Below are positions 44,783 to 55,400 of a stretch of 64,000 nt of DNA, in pieces (the stretch's first letter is position 1; the number at the start of each line of letters is the position of its first letter). Both the position numbers and the translations under genes were made by a program. The notes beneath the pieces were generated by a model that saw only the letters and a list, made by a program, of their open reading frames with translations, did not search any database and was not told the DNA's origin. Source of the stretch: Methylovulum sp. (GTDB lineage: Bacteria > Pseudomonadota > Gammaproteobacteria > Methylococcales > Methylomonadaceae); NCBI RefSeq assembly GCF_028687615.1, contig NZ_JAQTZU010000002.1:143745-207744 (forward strand), in the 5' to 3' direction.

Positions 44783-45247
44783 TTATACCCCTCCACAAAA
44801 TCCTTGCTGACGCCAAGCTTCATAGCTGATGACCGCGACGGCGTTTGATAGGTTGAGGCTCCGGTTATTGGGCATCATCGGAATTCTTAGGCGGCGGTCA
44901 GGAGCAATGCTGTCAAGCACTTCAACAGGCAGGCCCGATGTTTCGGAACCAAAAAGCAATACGTCACCCGTTTGAAAAATCATTTGGTCGTAGGATTGTG
45001 TTGCTTTGGTGGTGCACGCAATTATCCTCCTGCCTTGCATGGCGGCAACAAACTCAACATAGTTTGGATAGTTAGACACTCTAGCGAGATCATGATAATC
45101 AAGACCCGCCCTCCGAAGGTTTTTTTCCTTCAGATCAAAACCCAGCGGCTCGATCAAGTGCAAACTGAATCCGTTATTGGCGGTTAAACGTATGATGTTG
45201 CCTGTATTTGGAGGGACTTGGGGTTCAAAGAGGGCAATATGGAACAT
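44783..45247 (-). CDS. trmL: tRNA (cytidine(34)-2'-O)-methyltransferase TrmL
   Basis: 154 aa SPOUT enzyme. Methylates the wobble base of tRNA-Leu. [31 protein letters not shown] and [18 protein letters not shown] are its SAM-binding knot motifs. Confidence 0.95.
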   Translation of the reverse strand: MFHIALFEPQVPPNTGNIIRLTANNGFSLHLIEPLGFDLKEKNLRRAGLDYHDLARVSNYPNYVEFVAAMQGRRIIACTTKATQSYDQMIFQTGDVLLFGSETSGLPVEVLDSIAPDRRLRIPMMPNNRSLNLSNAVAVISYEAWRQQGFCGGV

Positions 45248-45478
45248 GTTGACAGGCTTAGTAAGGATTTGCGAAATTGACCCCAGCGGGAAACTGGGTT
45301 TGTTGTTCCGATTCTAAAGCAGCAAAAAGCGAATAGCCGGATTATTTATTCCGATTAGGCAATTTAGAACGTTTTAATGTGGTTTATTGGGATGCGGGGA
45401 TAAGCTGTTTTTGATTTTTACCCATCCGCCCTAATGAACGGGTGGGCTGTATTTACTTTTTTCTTATAGGAAACAACG

Positions 45479-45622
45479 ATGTGGATTATCATTTTTATAG
45501 TGGCATTGCTGTTTGTATTAGGTGGCGCGTTGTTATTGTTACGTTCGGCAAAAACACCGAAAATACCCAAGCAACTAAAGCCCCAAGCCTATGATGATGA
45601 TGACGATGATGGTGGTTGGTAG
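45479..45622 (+). CDS. Small membrane protein with acidic tail
   Basis: 47 aa, too short for a normal ORF list. MWIIIFIVALLFVLGGALLL is one membrane helix, then KTPKIPKQLKPQ and an all-acidic YDDDDDDGGW end. TAGGAAAC lies upstream of the ATG. The order helix-basic-acidic is typical of a real small membrane protein; the function is unknown. Confidence 0.6.
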   Translation: MWIIIFIVALLFVLGGALLLLRSAKTPKIPKQLKPQAYDDDDDDGGW

Positions 45623-45717
45623 CGTAAACCCCGATTGAAAATTCTATAATTACCAGGGCATGCTGTGTCGTATCTGATGTTACCCAGTTACTTGCGTACC
45701 GCTGTGGAAAGCGATGC

Positions 45718-46893
45718 TTACATTGGCTTGCTACTCCGCATTGATTCAGAACGCTGGCAATAATTATCGGATTGCATTTCGATGAGCCTTGATACGGTGC
45801 GTCTGAATTCAAACGCCCCATCGCCTTCGGTGTAAAGGGCTTCGGCTGGCACTTGTGCGCTACAGACCAGTTTTATCGTGTGTTCATACAGCACATCAAT
45901 CAAGGTCATAAAACGTTTGGCTTCATTGCGTTTTTCAGCCGTCAAGCAGGGGATCGCCGCAATGATGACGATGTTGAAGCGGTTTGCGATTGCCAAATAG
46001 TCCGCTGAGCCTAAAGCCTGCCCACACAGTTCGTCAAACGATGAAAACAGTATGTCTTTATGCAACGCGGTCAATTGGATTTCCCGCCCTAATACCGTGA
46101 TGCTGCCGGGCTGCGATAAAGTGCCGCCCGTCAATTGTTGAAAATATTGCCAAGTGGCTTCTTGCGTAGCACCATCACCTGATTGGCCCAGGTTTGCCGA
46201 TGGATAAAAATAAGTGCGTTGTTGGGTGGCTTGAAAGTTCAGCCGGTAATCTTGATGGGCGGACAGTTCGACAATATTGGCGGCATTTTGTAGGACTTTG
46301 ACAAAAAATAAAAACTGTTCCCGTAGCAAACCGCCTTGATATAAATCATTCGGATGGCGGTTGGAGGTGATTACGACCACGAGATCCAGTTCAAACAGCT
46401 TACTGAACAAACGCCCTAAAATCATGGCGTCGGCTATGTCGGTGACATGAAATTCATCAAAACATAACAGGCGTACGGAGCCGCGGATATTTTTCGCCAG
46501 TACCGAAATAGCGTCGGCTTGGTCTTGTTTTTGCCAACTATGGATAAATGCGTGAACTTCCTGCATGAAGGTATTAAAATGCACCCTTCGTTTTTGGCTA
46601 ATCGGACAGGCATCGTAGAACAACGCCATCAACATGGATTTGCCGCGTCCGACATCGCCAAAAATGTACAGGCTCTGGCAAGGCTTTGAAAGAAAAGGCC
46701 GGTTGCCGGAATCGTTGGCGACCAGCCATTCCAGAATCTGTTGCAGATATTCCAAAGTCTGGATTTGTGCCGGATCGTATTGGATATGTTTTTGTGCAAC
46801 CCGTACGATATACTGTTCCGCCAACAAACCTGACATATCAGGGCTTGTATCTAAGGGTAGCAAATCGAATTGTCGAAAAATTTTTTTTAGCAT
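45718..46893 (-). CDS. zapE: Cell division protein ZapE (AFG1-like ATPase)
   Basis: 391 aa. Walker A GDVGRGKSMLM, preceded by PCQSLYIFG, and Walker B LLCFDEFHVTDIADAMIL. ZapE binds FtsZ and is needed for division under stress. The C terminus (DNYCQRSESMRSSKPM) is slightly longer than usual. Divergent from lpxC across a tandem repeat. Confidence 0.93.
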   Translation of the reverse strand: MLKKIFRQFDLLPLDTSPDMSGLLAEQYIVRVAQKHIQYDPAQIQTLEYLQQILEWLVANDSGNRPFLSKPCQSLYIFGDVGRGKSMLMALFYDACPISQKRRVHFNTFMQEVHAFIHSWQKQDQADAISVLAKNIRGSVRLLCFDEFHVTDIADAMILGRLFSKLFELDLVVVITSNRHPNDLYQGGLLREQFLFFVKVLQNAANIVELSAHQDYRLNFQATQQRTYFYPSANLGQSGDGATQEATWQYFQQLTGGTLSQPGSITVLGREIQLTALHKDILFSSFDELCGQALGSADYLAIANRFNIVIIAAIPCLTAEKRNEAKRFMTLIDVLYEHTIKLVCSAQVPAEALYTEGDGAFEFRRTVSRLIEMQSDNYCQRSESMRSSKPM

Positions 46894-46951
46894 GGTTCGT
46901 AAGCGATGACAAAAACACCAGTTTTTGTTTGGTAATGTTGCAAGTATCAGT

Positions 46952-47031
46952 CATGAAATATTCATACCATGAAATATTCATACCATGAAATATTCATACC
47001 ATGAAATATTCATACCATGAAATATTCATAC
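46952..47031. repeat. Five perfect 16-bp tandem repeats between zapE and lpxC
   Basis: CATGAAATATTCATAC occurs five times head to tail with no mismatch. Each unit contains a short inverted pair ATGAA and TTCAT. The array is 58 bp from the zapE start and about 180 bp from the lpxC start. Confidence 0.97.
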
Positions 47032-47210
47032 AAAGAGTAGCATTATTTGCTATGGCAAACCATCGGCAGTTATCCCGGACAAAAAATTCCCCTCAAAATC
47101 TGTTTAACGCCAGTTGGCTATTGAAAATACAGGGCGTTAGCATTCCGCATTATTAGCTAGTGTGGTAATATTCACGGTTTTTGCTCCTTTCATTCGGAGT
47201 CATCTATTTT

Positions 47211-48134
47211 ATGATTAAACAGCGAACTTTAAAAAATACCATCCGTGCCACGGGTGTGGGCTTACACAGCGGTGAAAAGATTTATTTGACACTGCGTCCT
47301 TCAGAACCCAACACTGGTATTAGGTTTCGTCGCGTCGATTTGGCTGAGCCAGTCACTATCAAGGCTTCGCCTGACAATGTTGGCGAAACGGTATTATCGA
47401 CCACATTGGTCGCAGGCCAAGTCAAAATTTCCACGGTAGAACATCTGCTGTCGGCTTTTGCCGGTTTAGGCATAGACAATGCCATCATTGATGTCAGTGC
47501 GGCGGAAGTGCCTATCATGGATGGTAGTGCCGGGCCGTTTGTATTCTTATTGCAATCGGCAGGCGTTGAAGAACAGGAAAGCCCTAAGCAATACATCCGC
47601 ATTAAGCGCAGTATCCGTGTCGAAGAAGGTGACAAATGGGCGTCATTTGAGCCTTTTGACGGCTTTAAAGTGACTTTTACGATTGATTTTGAGCATCCGG
47701 CGTTTGAAGAAGATGTCAAAACCGCAACGATGGACTTTTCGTCAACCACGTTTGTGAAAGAAGTCAGTCGGGCCAGAACTTTTGGTTTCATGAAAGACAT
47801 TGACATGTTACGGCAAAATAATCTGGCCTTGGGCGGCAGTCTTGACAATGCCATTGTGGTTGATGACAGCAAAATTCTCAATGAAGAAGGCCTGCGTTGT
47901 GCCGATGAGTTCGTCAAGCACAAAATCCTGGATGCGATTGGTGATTTGTATCTGCTAGGACATAGCTTGATCGGCGAATTTACAGGCTATAAATCGGGGC
48001 ATGGTTTGAACAACAAATTATTGCGCAAACTGCTCGAAGAAACTGACGCCTGGGAAATGGTCACTTTCGACGATGAAGGCGACGCACCGATTTCCTTTAT
48101 GCGTTCCGCCCAATCGCAACGTCCAGAAGCCTAA
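47211..48134 (+). CDS. lpxC: UDP-3-O-acyl-N-acetylglucosamine deacetylase LpxC
   Basis: 307 aa from ATG 47211 (GGAG 11 bases before it; the frame also opens at TTG 47181). Committed step of lipid A synthesis; zinc enzyme. The N terminus [20 protein letters not shown], the zinc His in [15 protein letters not shown] and [14 protein letters not shown] are diagnostic. It is monocistronic here, without the usual ftsZ neighbour. Confidence 0.96.
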   Translation: MIKQRTLKNTIRATGVGLHSGEKIYLTLRPSEPNTGIRFRRVDLAEPVTIKASPDNVGETVLSTTLVAGQVKISTVEHLLSAFAGLGIDNAIIDVSAAEVPIMDGSAGPFVFLLQSAGVEEQESPKQYIRIKRSIRVEEGDKWASFEPFDGFKVTFTIDFEHPAFEEDVKTATMDFSSTTFVKEVSRARTFGFMKDIDMLRQNNLALGGSLDNAIVVDDSKILNEEGLRCADEFVKHKILDAIGDLYLLGHSLIGEFTGYKSGHGLNNKLLRKLLEETDAWEMVTFDDEGDAPISFMRSAQSQRPEA

Positions 48135-48320
48135 AAAATTTATTTGGCTTCACGTCCACCATAGTCCGTGGGGCGCGGTTTGTGCCCCAAGATTATCCCT
48201 GCATTTTCAGCTCTGTACCTGCCTAGCAGCACACTGCTCGATCAAATCCAAGCTTAGTATCCGCAAGGTATCAGCAAGCAAAAGACGCCTCAGCCAACTA
48301 TTAATTATGGCTCAAAAAAA

Positions 48321-48381
48321 ACCTTCTGACCGATGATTCTCCAGGATGAAAAATTATCCAGATGAACATCGCCCAGAAGGT
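48321..48381. repeat. Imperfect hairpin in the lpxC-chemosensory gap
   Basis: ACCTTCTGACCGATG (48321-48335) and CATCGCCCAGAAGGT (48367-48381) pair in 13 of 15 positions. The rest of the 641-base gap 48135-48775 shows no convincing gene; it may hold regulatory RNA or a decayed element. Confidence 0.5.
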
Positions 48382-48775
48382 CAAGGGGTTTCGATGAAAA
48401 ATACAAATATGTTCCCTAAGTACACTAGCAATAAAGGCAAACGGAACATGCCAAGTTATACCAAAACTTTATGGTAAAGATCCTTATCCCCCGATTATTT
48501 GTTGTAAAAATCCCACTCAAAACACTATGCAAACACCGAAGCGTGCAAAATAATACGCTTCCATTGCATTAAAATTGCTTGTAAAACCAGGTTCAAGGAT
48601 ATTATGCTTTACCAAGCCCTAGTATTTAGAGCCAACACCTTATTTCCATGCGGAGTTTATGGTTTTAATAAGGGCAATCAACACCTAAGACATCTGGTTG
48701 TGATATTTCAATTGCCGAAGCACAGCCGAATTAAATGCCCAGTCTTGTCAAGCTAAGCTTAAAGGATCGTCGATT

Positions 48776-49657
48776 ATGAAAATCAGTACATTGGGTTTCC
48801 CCCAAACTGAAGAAAGCAAACTCGGCAAAATTCTGCCGTTGGCCAAACACCGGCAATTCAGCTTGCAGCCGTTTCTGCCCCAGGATTTGCCGGACGTTTT
48901 GCTCGTGTTTGGTGATGCCGACCATTACTCAACTGAGCTTAATCACCTGCCTGCCGGACATGCGGTCAAAATTGTGACCGTCGCCAAGCAGCCCCCGGCG
49001 CAGGATACTTATTACCACCTGCCTTTTCCGTTGGTGGCATCGCGGGTGTTGCGGGTATTGGACAAGCTTTCGGCAGCCGATGGAATGGATTCAAATCTTG
49101 TTAAAACTAAGGTGGATGAGGGCATAAAAATACCGGAAGCAGGACAAGGCGCAGCCAAAACTGAACTGCTTGTTGGACCCGTTATAGATGCAACCAGTGT
49201 AGCCGTTACAATCCCTGCCGATGTTATTGAAAACCAAACTCTGCCCCAATACCGGGTACTGGTGGTTGATGATAGCTTGCCGATGCAAAAAGCGTTGGCA
49301 CTGGAGCTGGAAAAATTAGCGGCAAGCGTCCACATTGATTTTGCCGGCAGTGGCGAAGAAGCCTTGGAGCAAACGGCGGTTAAAGAATATGATTTTATAT
49401 TCTTGGACATCATGATGCCCGGCATAGATGGGTTTGAAACGTGCAGCCAAATGAGAAACCGCCCGAACATGAAAAAACTCCCGATCATCATGCTTTCGGC
49501 AAAAACTTCGCCTATGGATGAGGTAAAAGGGGTGATTTCAGGATGCACCACTTATCTGGTCAAGCCCATCGTCCATGAGGAATTTCAGAAGGTCATGCAG
49601 AGGATCACCAAATGGGTGGACAATTTTACTCTTCGTGGACAGGTTGCCGGCAACTAA
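48776..49657 (+). CDS. Response regulator with degenerate N-terminal domain, Pil-Chp operon
   Basis: 293 aa. The C-terminal receiver (about 158-290) has the acidic pocket VVDDS, the phospho-Asp in FIFLDIMMPG and the Lys in YLVKPI. The first 110 residues (VLLVFGDADH, AVKIVTVAKQ, LVASRVLRVLDKL) look like a receiver-like fold that has lost the key Asp; the join is a linker of about 45 residues. It opens the operon, in the place of PilG. Confidence 0.85.
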   Translation: MKISTLGFPQTEESKLGKILPLAKHRQFSLQPFLPQDLPDVLLVFGDADHYSTELNHLPAGHAVKIVTVAKQPPAQDTYYHLPFPLVASRVLRVLDKLSAADGMDSNLVKTKVDEGIKIPEAGQGAAKTELLVGPVIDATSVAVTIPADVIENQTLPQYRVLVVDDSLPMQKALALELEKLAASVHIDFAGSGEEALEQTAVKEYDFIFLDIMMPGIDGFETCSQMRNRPNMKKLPIIMLSAKTSPMDEVKGVISGCTTYLVKPIVHEEFQKVMQRITKWVDNFTLRGQVAGN

Positions 49658-49670
49658 CCAATCCAAATAA

Positions 49671-50072
49671 ATGGGCATACCAATGACCACGAAAAAAAAA
49701 ATCCTCATAGTGGACGACACCCTGATTGATCAGCATCGGATTTGCACCATCCTTGGCAATGCCAATATCGACGTGGTTATTTTATTGGCACAAAATGGCA
49801 AGGAAGGTTTGGAAAAAGCGCGTAACGAACATCCTGACCTGATTTTTATGGATATTCTTATGCCGGAAATGGACGGATTTTCCGTGTGCCGAAAAATAAC
49901 CACATCCGCCGACACGAAAGATATTCCCGTGGTCATCGTATCGATTAAAAACCAGCCGGTCGATAAAATGTGGGCGACTTTGCAAGGCGCGGTGGCGATG
50001 ATCACCAAACCTTACACCGATGACCAGATACTTGAACAGGTTGCAAACTTTATCCAGGCCCGCCATGAATGA
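49671..50072 (+). CDS. pilH: Single-domain response regulator, PilH-like
   Basis: 133 aa (ATG 49683 is also possible). A lone receiver: LIVDDTL, LIFMDILMPEMDGFSV with the phospho-Asp, and MITKPY with the Lys. It has no output domain, as PilH. Starts 13 bases after the previous gene and overlaps the next by 8. Confidence 0.85.
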   Translation: MGIPMTTKKKILIVDDTLIDQHRICTILGNANIDVVILLAQNGKEGLEKARNEHPDLIFMDILMPEMDGFSVCRKITTSADTKDIPVVIVSIKNQPVDKMWATLQGAVAMITKPYTDDQILEQVANFIQARHE

Positions 50073-50571
50073 CATCCTGCCAGTTACGCAAGACACGCCG
50101 GAATTGGACATTCCTGCAATTCGCCACGGCTTTAGCGTCGACCAATTGAATTTGCTGATGCCGACCGGAATCCCTGTAGAATTGTTTGATGAAGCCAATT
50201 GGTCACCGATTCCCTTGACCCCCTCTTGGTTTAAAGGCATGACCAACCTTCGCGGTGATGTCATACCTGTGTTCTCCCTGCCGCAATTGTTGTCGGCAAA
50301 ATCGCAGCAGACCACCGCCAAAAACCAGAATTGGCTGTTAATCCTGGATAAGCCACCCAGAATGTCCGGCCTGTTGATAGACAGCTATCCACAATTGCTC
50401 AATGCCTTGCAAGAAATTGACCCGGCATCCGTCACCGACGTTCCCGCGCTGATAAAACCCTATACGACCCGTGCCTATCAGGCCAATGACCAGAATTGGT
50501 TGGATTTTGACTGCGACGCCTGGTTGCTGTCATTGAAAACATTGTTTCAGAATTATCTATCATTACGCTGA
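50065..50571 (+). CDS. pilI: CheW-like adaptor, PilI-like
   Basis: 168 aa from ATG 50065, overlapping the previous stop. LMPTGIPVEL, WFKGMTNLRGDVIPVFSLPQ and MSGLLIDSYPQLLNAL are CheW-domain strands. It couples the receptor to the kinase. Confidence 0.88.
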   Translation: MNDILPVTQDTPELDIPAIRHGFSVDQLNLLMPTGIPVELFDEANWSPIPLTPSWFKGMTNLRGDVIPVFSLPQLLSAKSQQTTAKNQNWLLILDKPPRMSGLLIDSYPQLLNALQEIDPASVTDVPALIKPYTTRAYQANDQNWLDFDCDAWLLSLKTLFQNYLSLR

Positions 50572-50615
50572 TTGACCGGTGCAACATCGCCGCCATTGAC
50601 TTGCGAGGAACCGAC

Positions 50616-52412
50616 ATGCCTTTATTGACGCTGTTTCAAAATTTAAAGCTCCCGATCAAATTTATTATTGTGACGGGTTTTTTGGGCATAGGCTTAGTGT
50701 CTTTAGGGCTTAATTATTACCAAACCGTCCAGATTGAAGAACATTCACTGGAAAGGAATAAGCAACTGGGCACTTTGTCCAGCCTTATTGATGCGGTGAC
50801 TATTGATGTGCTGGAAGCCAGGGCTTATCAAAAAGACTACCAGTTGAAACAACAAGCACTTGCCATTGATAATTTTGACGAAAGCATGTCCCTGGCCAAT
50901 GATGCGACGGTCGCCGTTGAATATTTTTTGCGTAACGACGAAGATAAACAACTGGTCGACACGATCCAGGGGCGGCTGAAAAATTATCAGGACGAATTCC
51001 ATAAAATCGTTGATCTTGGCAATGCCTCTACAGAAAAAAAGCCCATACTCTACGCCCGCATCGATAGCCTGATCAAAGCGATGGAGCCATTGATGGACAG
51101 GTTTTTCGCCATTAAGCAGGATTACCAGGCACTGGATAAAATGGTTTCTGATACAGAAAAAAACCTTAAATTTAACCTGTTTGTCGCTTCCATCATGGTG
51201 ATGCTGTTCGCGTTGATGGCGACGTTCATCATTTTACGTAACGGTGTGTTAAAACCAGTGGAAATTATCCAAAATGCCGTCAGAAAAATTTCCTTGGGCG
51301 ATACCGAAACGAGAAGCCGCTTGGACAGCACCGATGAATTGGGCACACTGGCAACCACCCTGGATAATTTGCTGGATGAAAGGATGCGGGCCTTGATGCT
51401 TAAACAGCGTGAAAACGATTTGATGAATGATTCCATTATGCAGATGATTCATAAAGTCTTCGCCCTCAGCCAGCGTGACCTGACGATTTATCTGCCCGTT
51501 GCCGAGGATATTACCGGAGCGATTTCCGATTCCATCAACCAACTGAGCGAATCCATCCGAAGCGTGTTGGAAAACGTCCGGGCGGTCGCCGAAAAAGTCG
51601 TCGATACGTCCAACCAAGTCAAATCGCAATCGAACACGGTGATCCAATCGGCACGCGAGGAGCAAGAGGAAATTGAACAAACCTTGGCTGAACTTGAAAA
51701 AGCGGTGGCAGCCATGCAACTGATTTCCGAATTGGCGCAATTGACCAACGAGGCGTCTTTACAAGCGATTGACACCACTAAAAATGCCGAACAATCGGTG
51801 TCGCAAACCATAGGCAGCATCAACAAAATCCGTAACACGATCAATGATGCCGAAAAGAAAATCAAACGCTTGGGTGAGCGTTCCCAAGAAATTGGCGGCA
51901 TCGTCAAATTATTGAACCGCTTTTCTGCAAGGACCCATTTGTTGGCGATGAATGCGAGCATGCAGGCCAATTCATCAGGTGCCGCCGGAAAAGGTTTGCT
52001 GGGGGTGGTCGAGGAAGTGCAAAGGTTGGCGGAAAGTTCCAGCGAAGCGGCGGCCGAGATCGAACAATTGGTCAATAACATCCAACAGGAAACCGCCGAT
52101 ACCGTGAAGGCGATGAATGCGGTGATCAGCAACGTCGTCGAAGGTACGCAACTGGCAGGACAAGCCGGTGAGCGTATGCAGCAGACGCGGGCGACGACGG
52201 AATCGCTGGTCGAATCCATACAGCGTATCGCCGATAACGCCATTGCCCAAACTGCGGTCGCCGAACAATTGCGTTTCCGCGCCGTCAGCATTGATGCCAG
52301 CGCCCAATCCACTTACGATAAAATGACCCAACAAGCACGCCTGTCCGAAGATTTGGTCTGGTCGGCGAAAGAATTGCAGGCGGCCATAGGCGTGTTCAAA
52401 CTGAAGCCATAA
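50616..52412 (+). CDS. pilJ: Methyl-accepting chemotaxis protein, PilJ-like
   Basis: 598 aa from ATG 50616 (GAGGAA upstream). Two membrane segments (FIIVTGFLGIGLVSLGLNYY near 15-35; NLFVASIMVMLFALMATFII near 190-210) bracket a helical periplasmic sensor of about 150 residues. A HAMP region and a long coiled-coil signalling domain follow, with the hairpin tip HLLAMNASMQANSSGAAGKG and VVEEVQRLAESSSEAA. It is the receptor of the Pil-Chp system. Confidence 0.93.
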   Translation: MPLLTLFQNLKLPIKFIIVTGFLGIGLVSLGLNYYQTVQIEEHSLERNKQLGTLSSLIDAVTIDVLEARAYQKDYQLKQQALAIDNFDESMSLANDATVAVEYFLRNDEDKQLVDTIQGRLKNYQDEFHKIVDLGNASTEKKPILYARIDSLIKAMEPLMDRFFAIKQDYQALDKMVSDTEKNLKFNLFVASIMVMLFALMATFIILRNGVLKPVEIIQNAVRKISLGDTETRSRLDSTDELGTLATTLDNLLDERMRALMLKQRENDLMNDSIMQMIHKVFALSQRDLTIYLPVAEDITGAISDSINQLSESIRSVLENVRAVAEKVVDTSNQVKSQSNTVIQSAREEQEEIEQTLAELEKAVAAMQLISELAQLTNEASLQAIDTTKNAEQSVSQTIGSINKIRNTINDAEKKIKRLGERSQEIGGIVKLLNRFSARTHLLAMNASMQANSSGAAGKGLLGVVEEVQRLAESSSEAAAEIEQLVNNIQQETADTVKAMNAVISNVVEGTQLAGQAGERMQQTRATTESLVESIQRIADNAIAQTAVAEQLRFRAVSIDASAQSTYDKMTQQARLSEDLVWSAKELQAAIGVFKLKP

Positions 52413-52476
52413 AGCTTTTGGACATCGACAAAGAAAAAACATCAGGCTTCTTTAGCACGGTCACACAGGTAAACCT

Positions 52477-55400
52477 ATGCAAGCCCAATTTGTTGAAAGC
52501 ATCATCACGACCCTCGATCACGAACTGCATTGTTTGCAAGTCGGGCAAGATAAAGAAGCCTTGCTGGGGCGGCTGTCGTCCGATTGGCAAGATCTTATCG
52601 CATTGGCCGGGGAACAAAATTATCTAGGTTTAGCCGATTTGTTGGCTTTTTATGTTGAGTTACAGGAACAATTTATTGCCGATAAAACCAGCCTAAACGA
52701 TCACGATTGGCTTTTTTTGTCACAAGGCGTTGCCCTGCTTAAGATGTTCCTGCAAACCGGCGATGCCGTGGCAATGACAGAACTGCTGGAGTTTTTGCAG
52801 TATCCGCTGTGGATAAATCCCGTGGCTGCCGAAGATATAGCTTATTTACAAGATTTGCTGGCAACAGACCGGCAACTGTTGGCGGAACCGGAAATATTGC
52901 CAGTGCCAGCGGTAACGACAGCGGGGGCCGGGCAGTCATCCAGCGACGAAGTGGGTGATGATGAAGGCGGCTTTTGCCAGATTGACCCTGAGTTATTGGT
53001 TGGGCAAATGACGGTCGATGCCGCATTAGCCAATATGGTCGGCGGGCAATGCGTGTTATTGCTCCAGCAATGGCAAGCCCCCGCCAATGTACCGGACTTG
53101 CTCGCCAAAACCTTGGAGGCATTGCAACCCATTATCCGCGCAACCGAAACCATCCAGCTTTGGGGCGGCAAATGGGTGTTGTCCGGTTTGCTGAAAAATT
53201 TGCAGTGTTATCAGGAAGACATGGAATTGATCGGCGATGCAACGCCGTTATTGTTCGAGCAGGCTTTTGCCGCGATCAGTAGGTATTTTCAGGACATGAC
53301 CGCGCCATCAAACCAGGCGGCGCTGATTGAGGTTTTCGAAAATCCCGAATGGCCTTTTTGTTTGAGCGAAGGGCAAAGTGCGTTTTTAAAGCAACTCTTT
53401 GCCCAGGTGCAGCTTGCCGCCAAGCCCGTCATAGCGGTCGAATCGGTGGCCGGGCAGGATATGAGCCTGGACATTCCCGATGAAGTCGATCCGCAATTGC
53501 TGGACATGGTGTTCCTCGATTTGCCGGCACAGACGGAAGACTTTGCCAAATTCCTGCATCAATTCCTTAAAACCAAAGACCGCGAAGCCTTGCACACGGC
53601 ACAACGGGTGGCGCATACCGTCAAAGGCCTCGCCAATATGCTGGGTGTCAAAGGCCTCGCCACGCTGACCCATCGGCTAGAGGACATACTGGAGCTTTTG
53701 CACGGACAAGGGCTGGCACCCGATAACATCCTGGCCGAGGCATTGGTTGAAGCGTCAGATTGTCTGGCGGCGATGGGCGAAGCTTTATTGATGCGGACAT
53801 CGGCGCCGGAGATGTCCTTGGTGGTGTTGCAAAAATTGGCGGATGCACATTATCGCTTGCAGACTGGCGAAATTAGCGAAATGGGCGAAACGGGCGCAGC
53901 CTTCCCTGAACCACCAAACGGCATAGTGGCGGAGCCAGCGGTAGGCAACCAGGGGATGCAGGATACGGTCAGCCGCGAAGAAACGTATATCCGGGTCCCA
54001 AAAAACTTGCTGGAGAATCTGTTCCGTATTGCCGGCGAAGTCAAAATCCTCGACGCCCAGCTTGATGAGCAGTTAAAACAAGTTAGAAGCCTGCTTAAAA
54101 GTGGCGGTGTGCGTTACCGGACTTTGCAAAGGGTTATCACCGATCTTGAACAATTGATAGCGACTGGTTTAAACAATCAAGTCGCCAGCACGGCGCATGA
54201 TTATTTAGAAGGCCGTTTCGACCATTTGGAAATGAACCGTTTCAATGAAATGCACAGCAGTATTTCCAGATTGTATGAAGCCACTGCCGATAGCCGCGAG
54301 ATCGAGTGTGCGGTGGAAAACTACCTGCGGAAAATGCACGCCAGCGTGTTGGGCTTGACGCAATTGCACGAAGAAAATCTGGAAAACATCCTCGATACCC
54401 GTTTGGTGCCCGTGGAATCCTTGACACCTCGCTTGCAACGCACGCTCCGGCAAGCTTGCCGGATGGCAGGCAAACAAGCCGAATTGACGGTCGTAGGGGA
54501 AGACACGCTGATTGACAGCCAAATCCTCAACCAATTGGCAGACCCGTTGATGCACATTATCCGCAATGCCGTGGATCATGGTTTGGAAACGCCTGAGTAT
54601 CGGTTGCAGGCCGGCAAGCCAGAAAACGGGCAAATTACCCTAAGCTTTGCCAAAGAAACCGACCGGATTGTTGTGGTTTGTGCGGATGACGGGCAAGGGA
54701 TTAACCGTCTGGCTATCAGGCAAGTGGCCCTCAGCAAAGGCCTGGTTGAGCCAACGGCTACGTTAAATGACCAAGACATAGACCGCCTGATCTTGATCCC
54801 CGGCTTTTCCACCAGCGCGTCAGTCAGCCAATTGTCGGGCCGGGGGATAGGCATGGATGTGGTTTATCAAGAAATTATCCGTTTGAAAGGCAAGTTGGAA
54901 ATCTATTCAAGCCCAGGACAGGGATGCCAATTCACCTTGTCGATTCCGTCCAGTTCCTTGTTGCTGAAGGCCACACTGGCACAATGCGGTGCTTATACCT
55001 TGTCAATTATCCAGTACGGCATAGACCAAACCATTCCGTCCGATGAGGGTGAATTCCACGAAGCGGGGGAGGATATGTGGTTCCATTACCAAGGGGAACG
55101 TTATCAAGCCTATGGCATAGAATCCTTGGTGGGTGTCCCCGCGCCGTATTATGCAAGGAAAACGGATTTCCATGTATTGCTGGTCAATCTGGGACAAGGC
55201 GAAAAAGTGGCGGTGATGGTCGAGAAGCTGCTCGATAGCCGTGACCTGGTTTTTAAAGACTTGGGCCGCTATGTCCCGCATAATCCCGCGATACCTGGCG
55301 TCACCATCTTGGCGGACGGGCAAGTTTCCGCCGTGCTGGATTTGCCGGAAGCACTTCGGCATAAAAGTACCTATAATCAACGGATTATGGCTTTTGTGGC

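Noticed and set aside
46952..47031. CRISPR array
   Set aside because: The repeats are directly adjacent 16-bp units with no spacers, and no cas gene is near.
46952..47031. Replication origin iterons
   Set aside because: No dnaA, repA or DnaA boxes nearby; the flanks are ordinary chromosomal genes.
51488..52312. 274-codon antisense frame in pilJ
   Set aside because: Ser/Ala-rich mirror of the coiled-coil MCP domain; no independent support.
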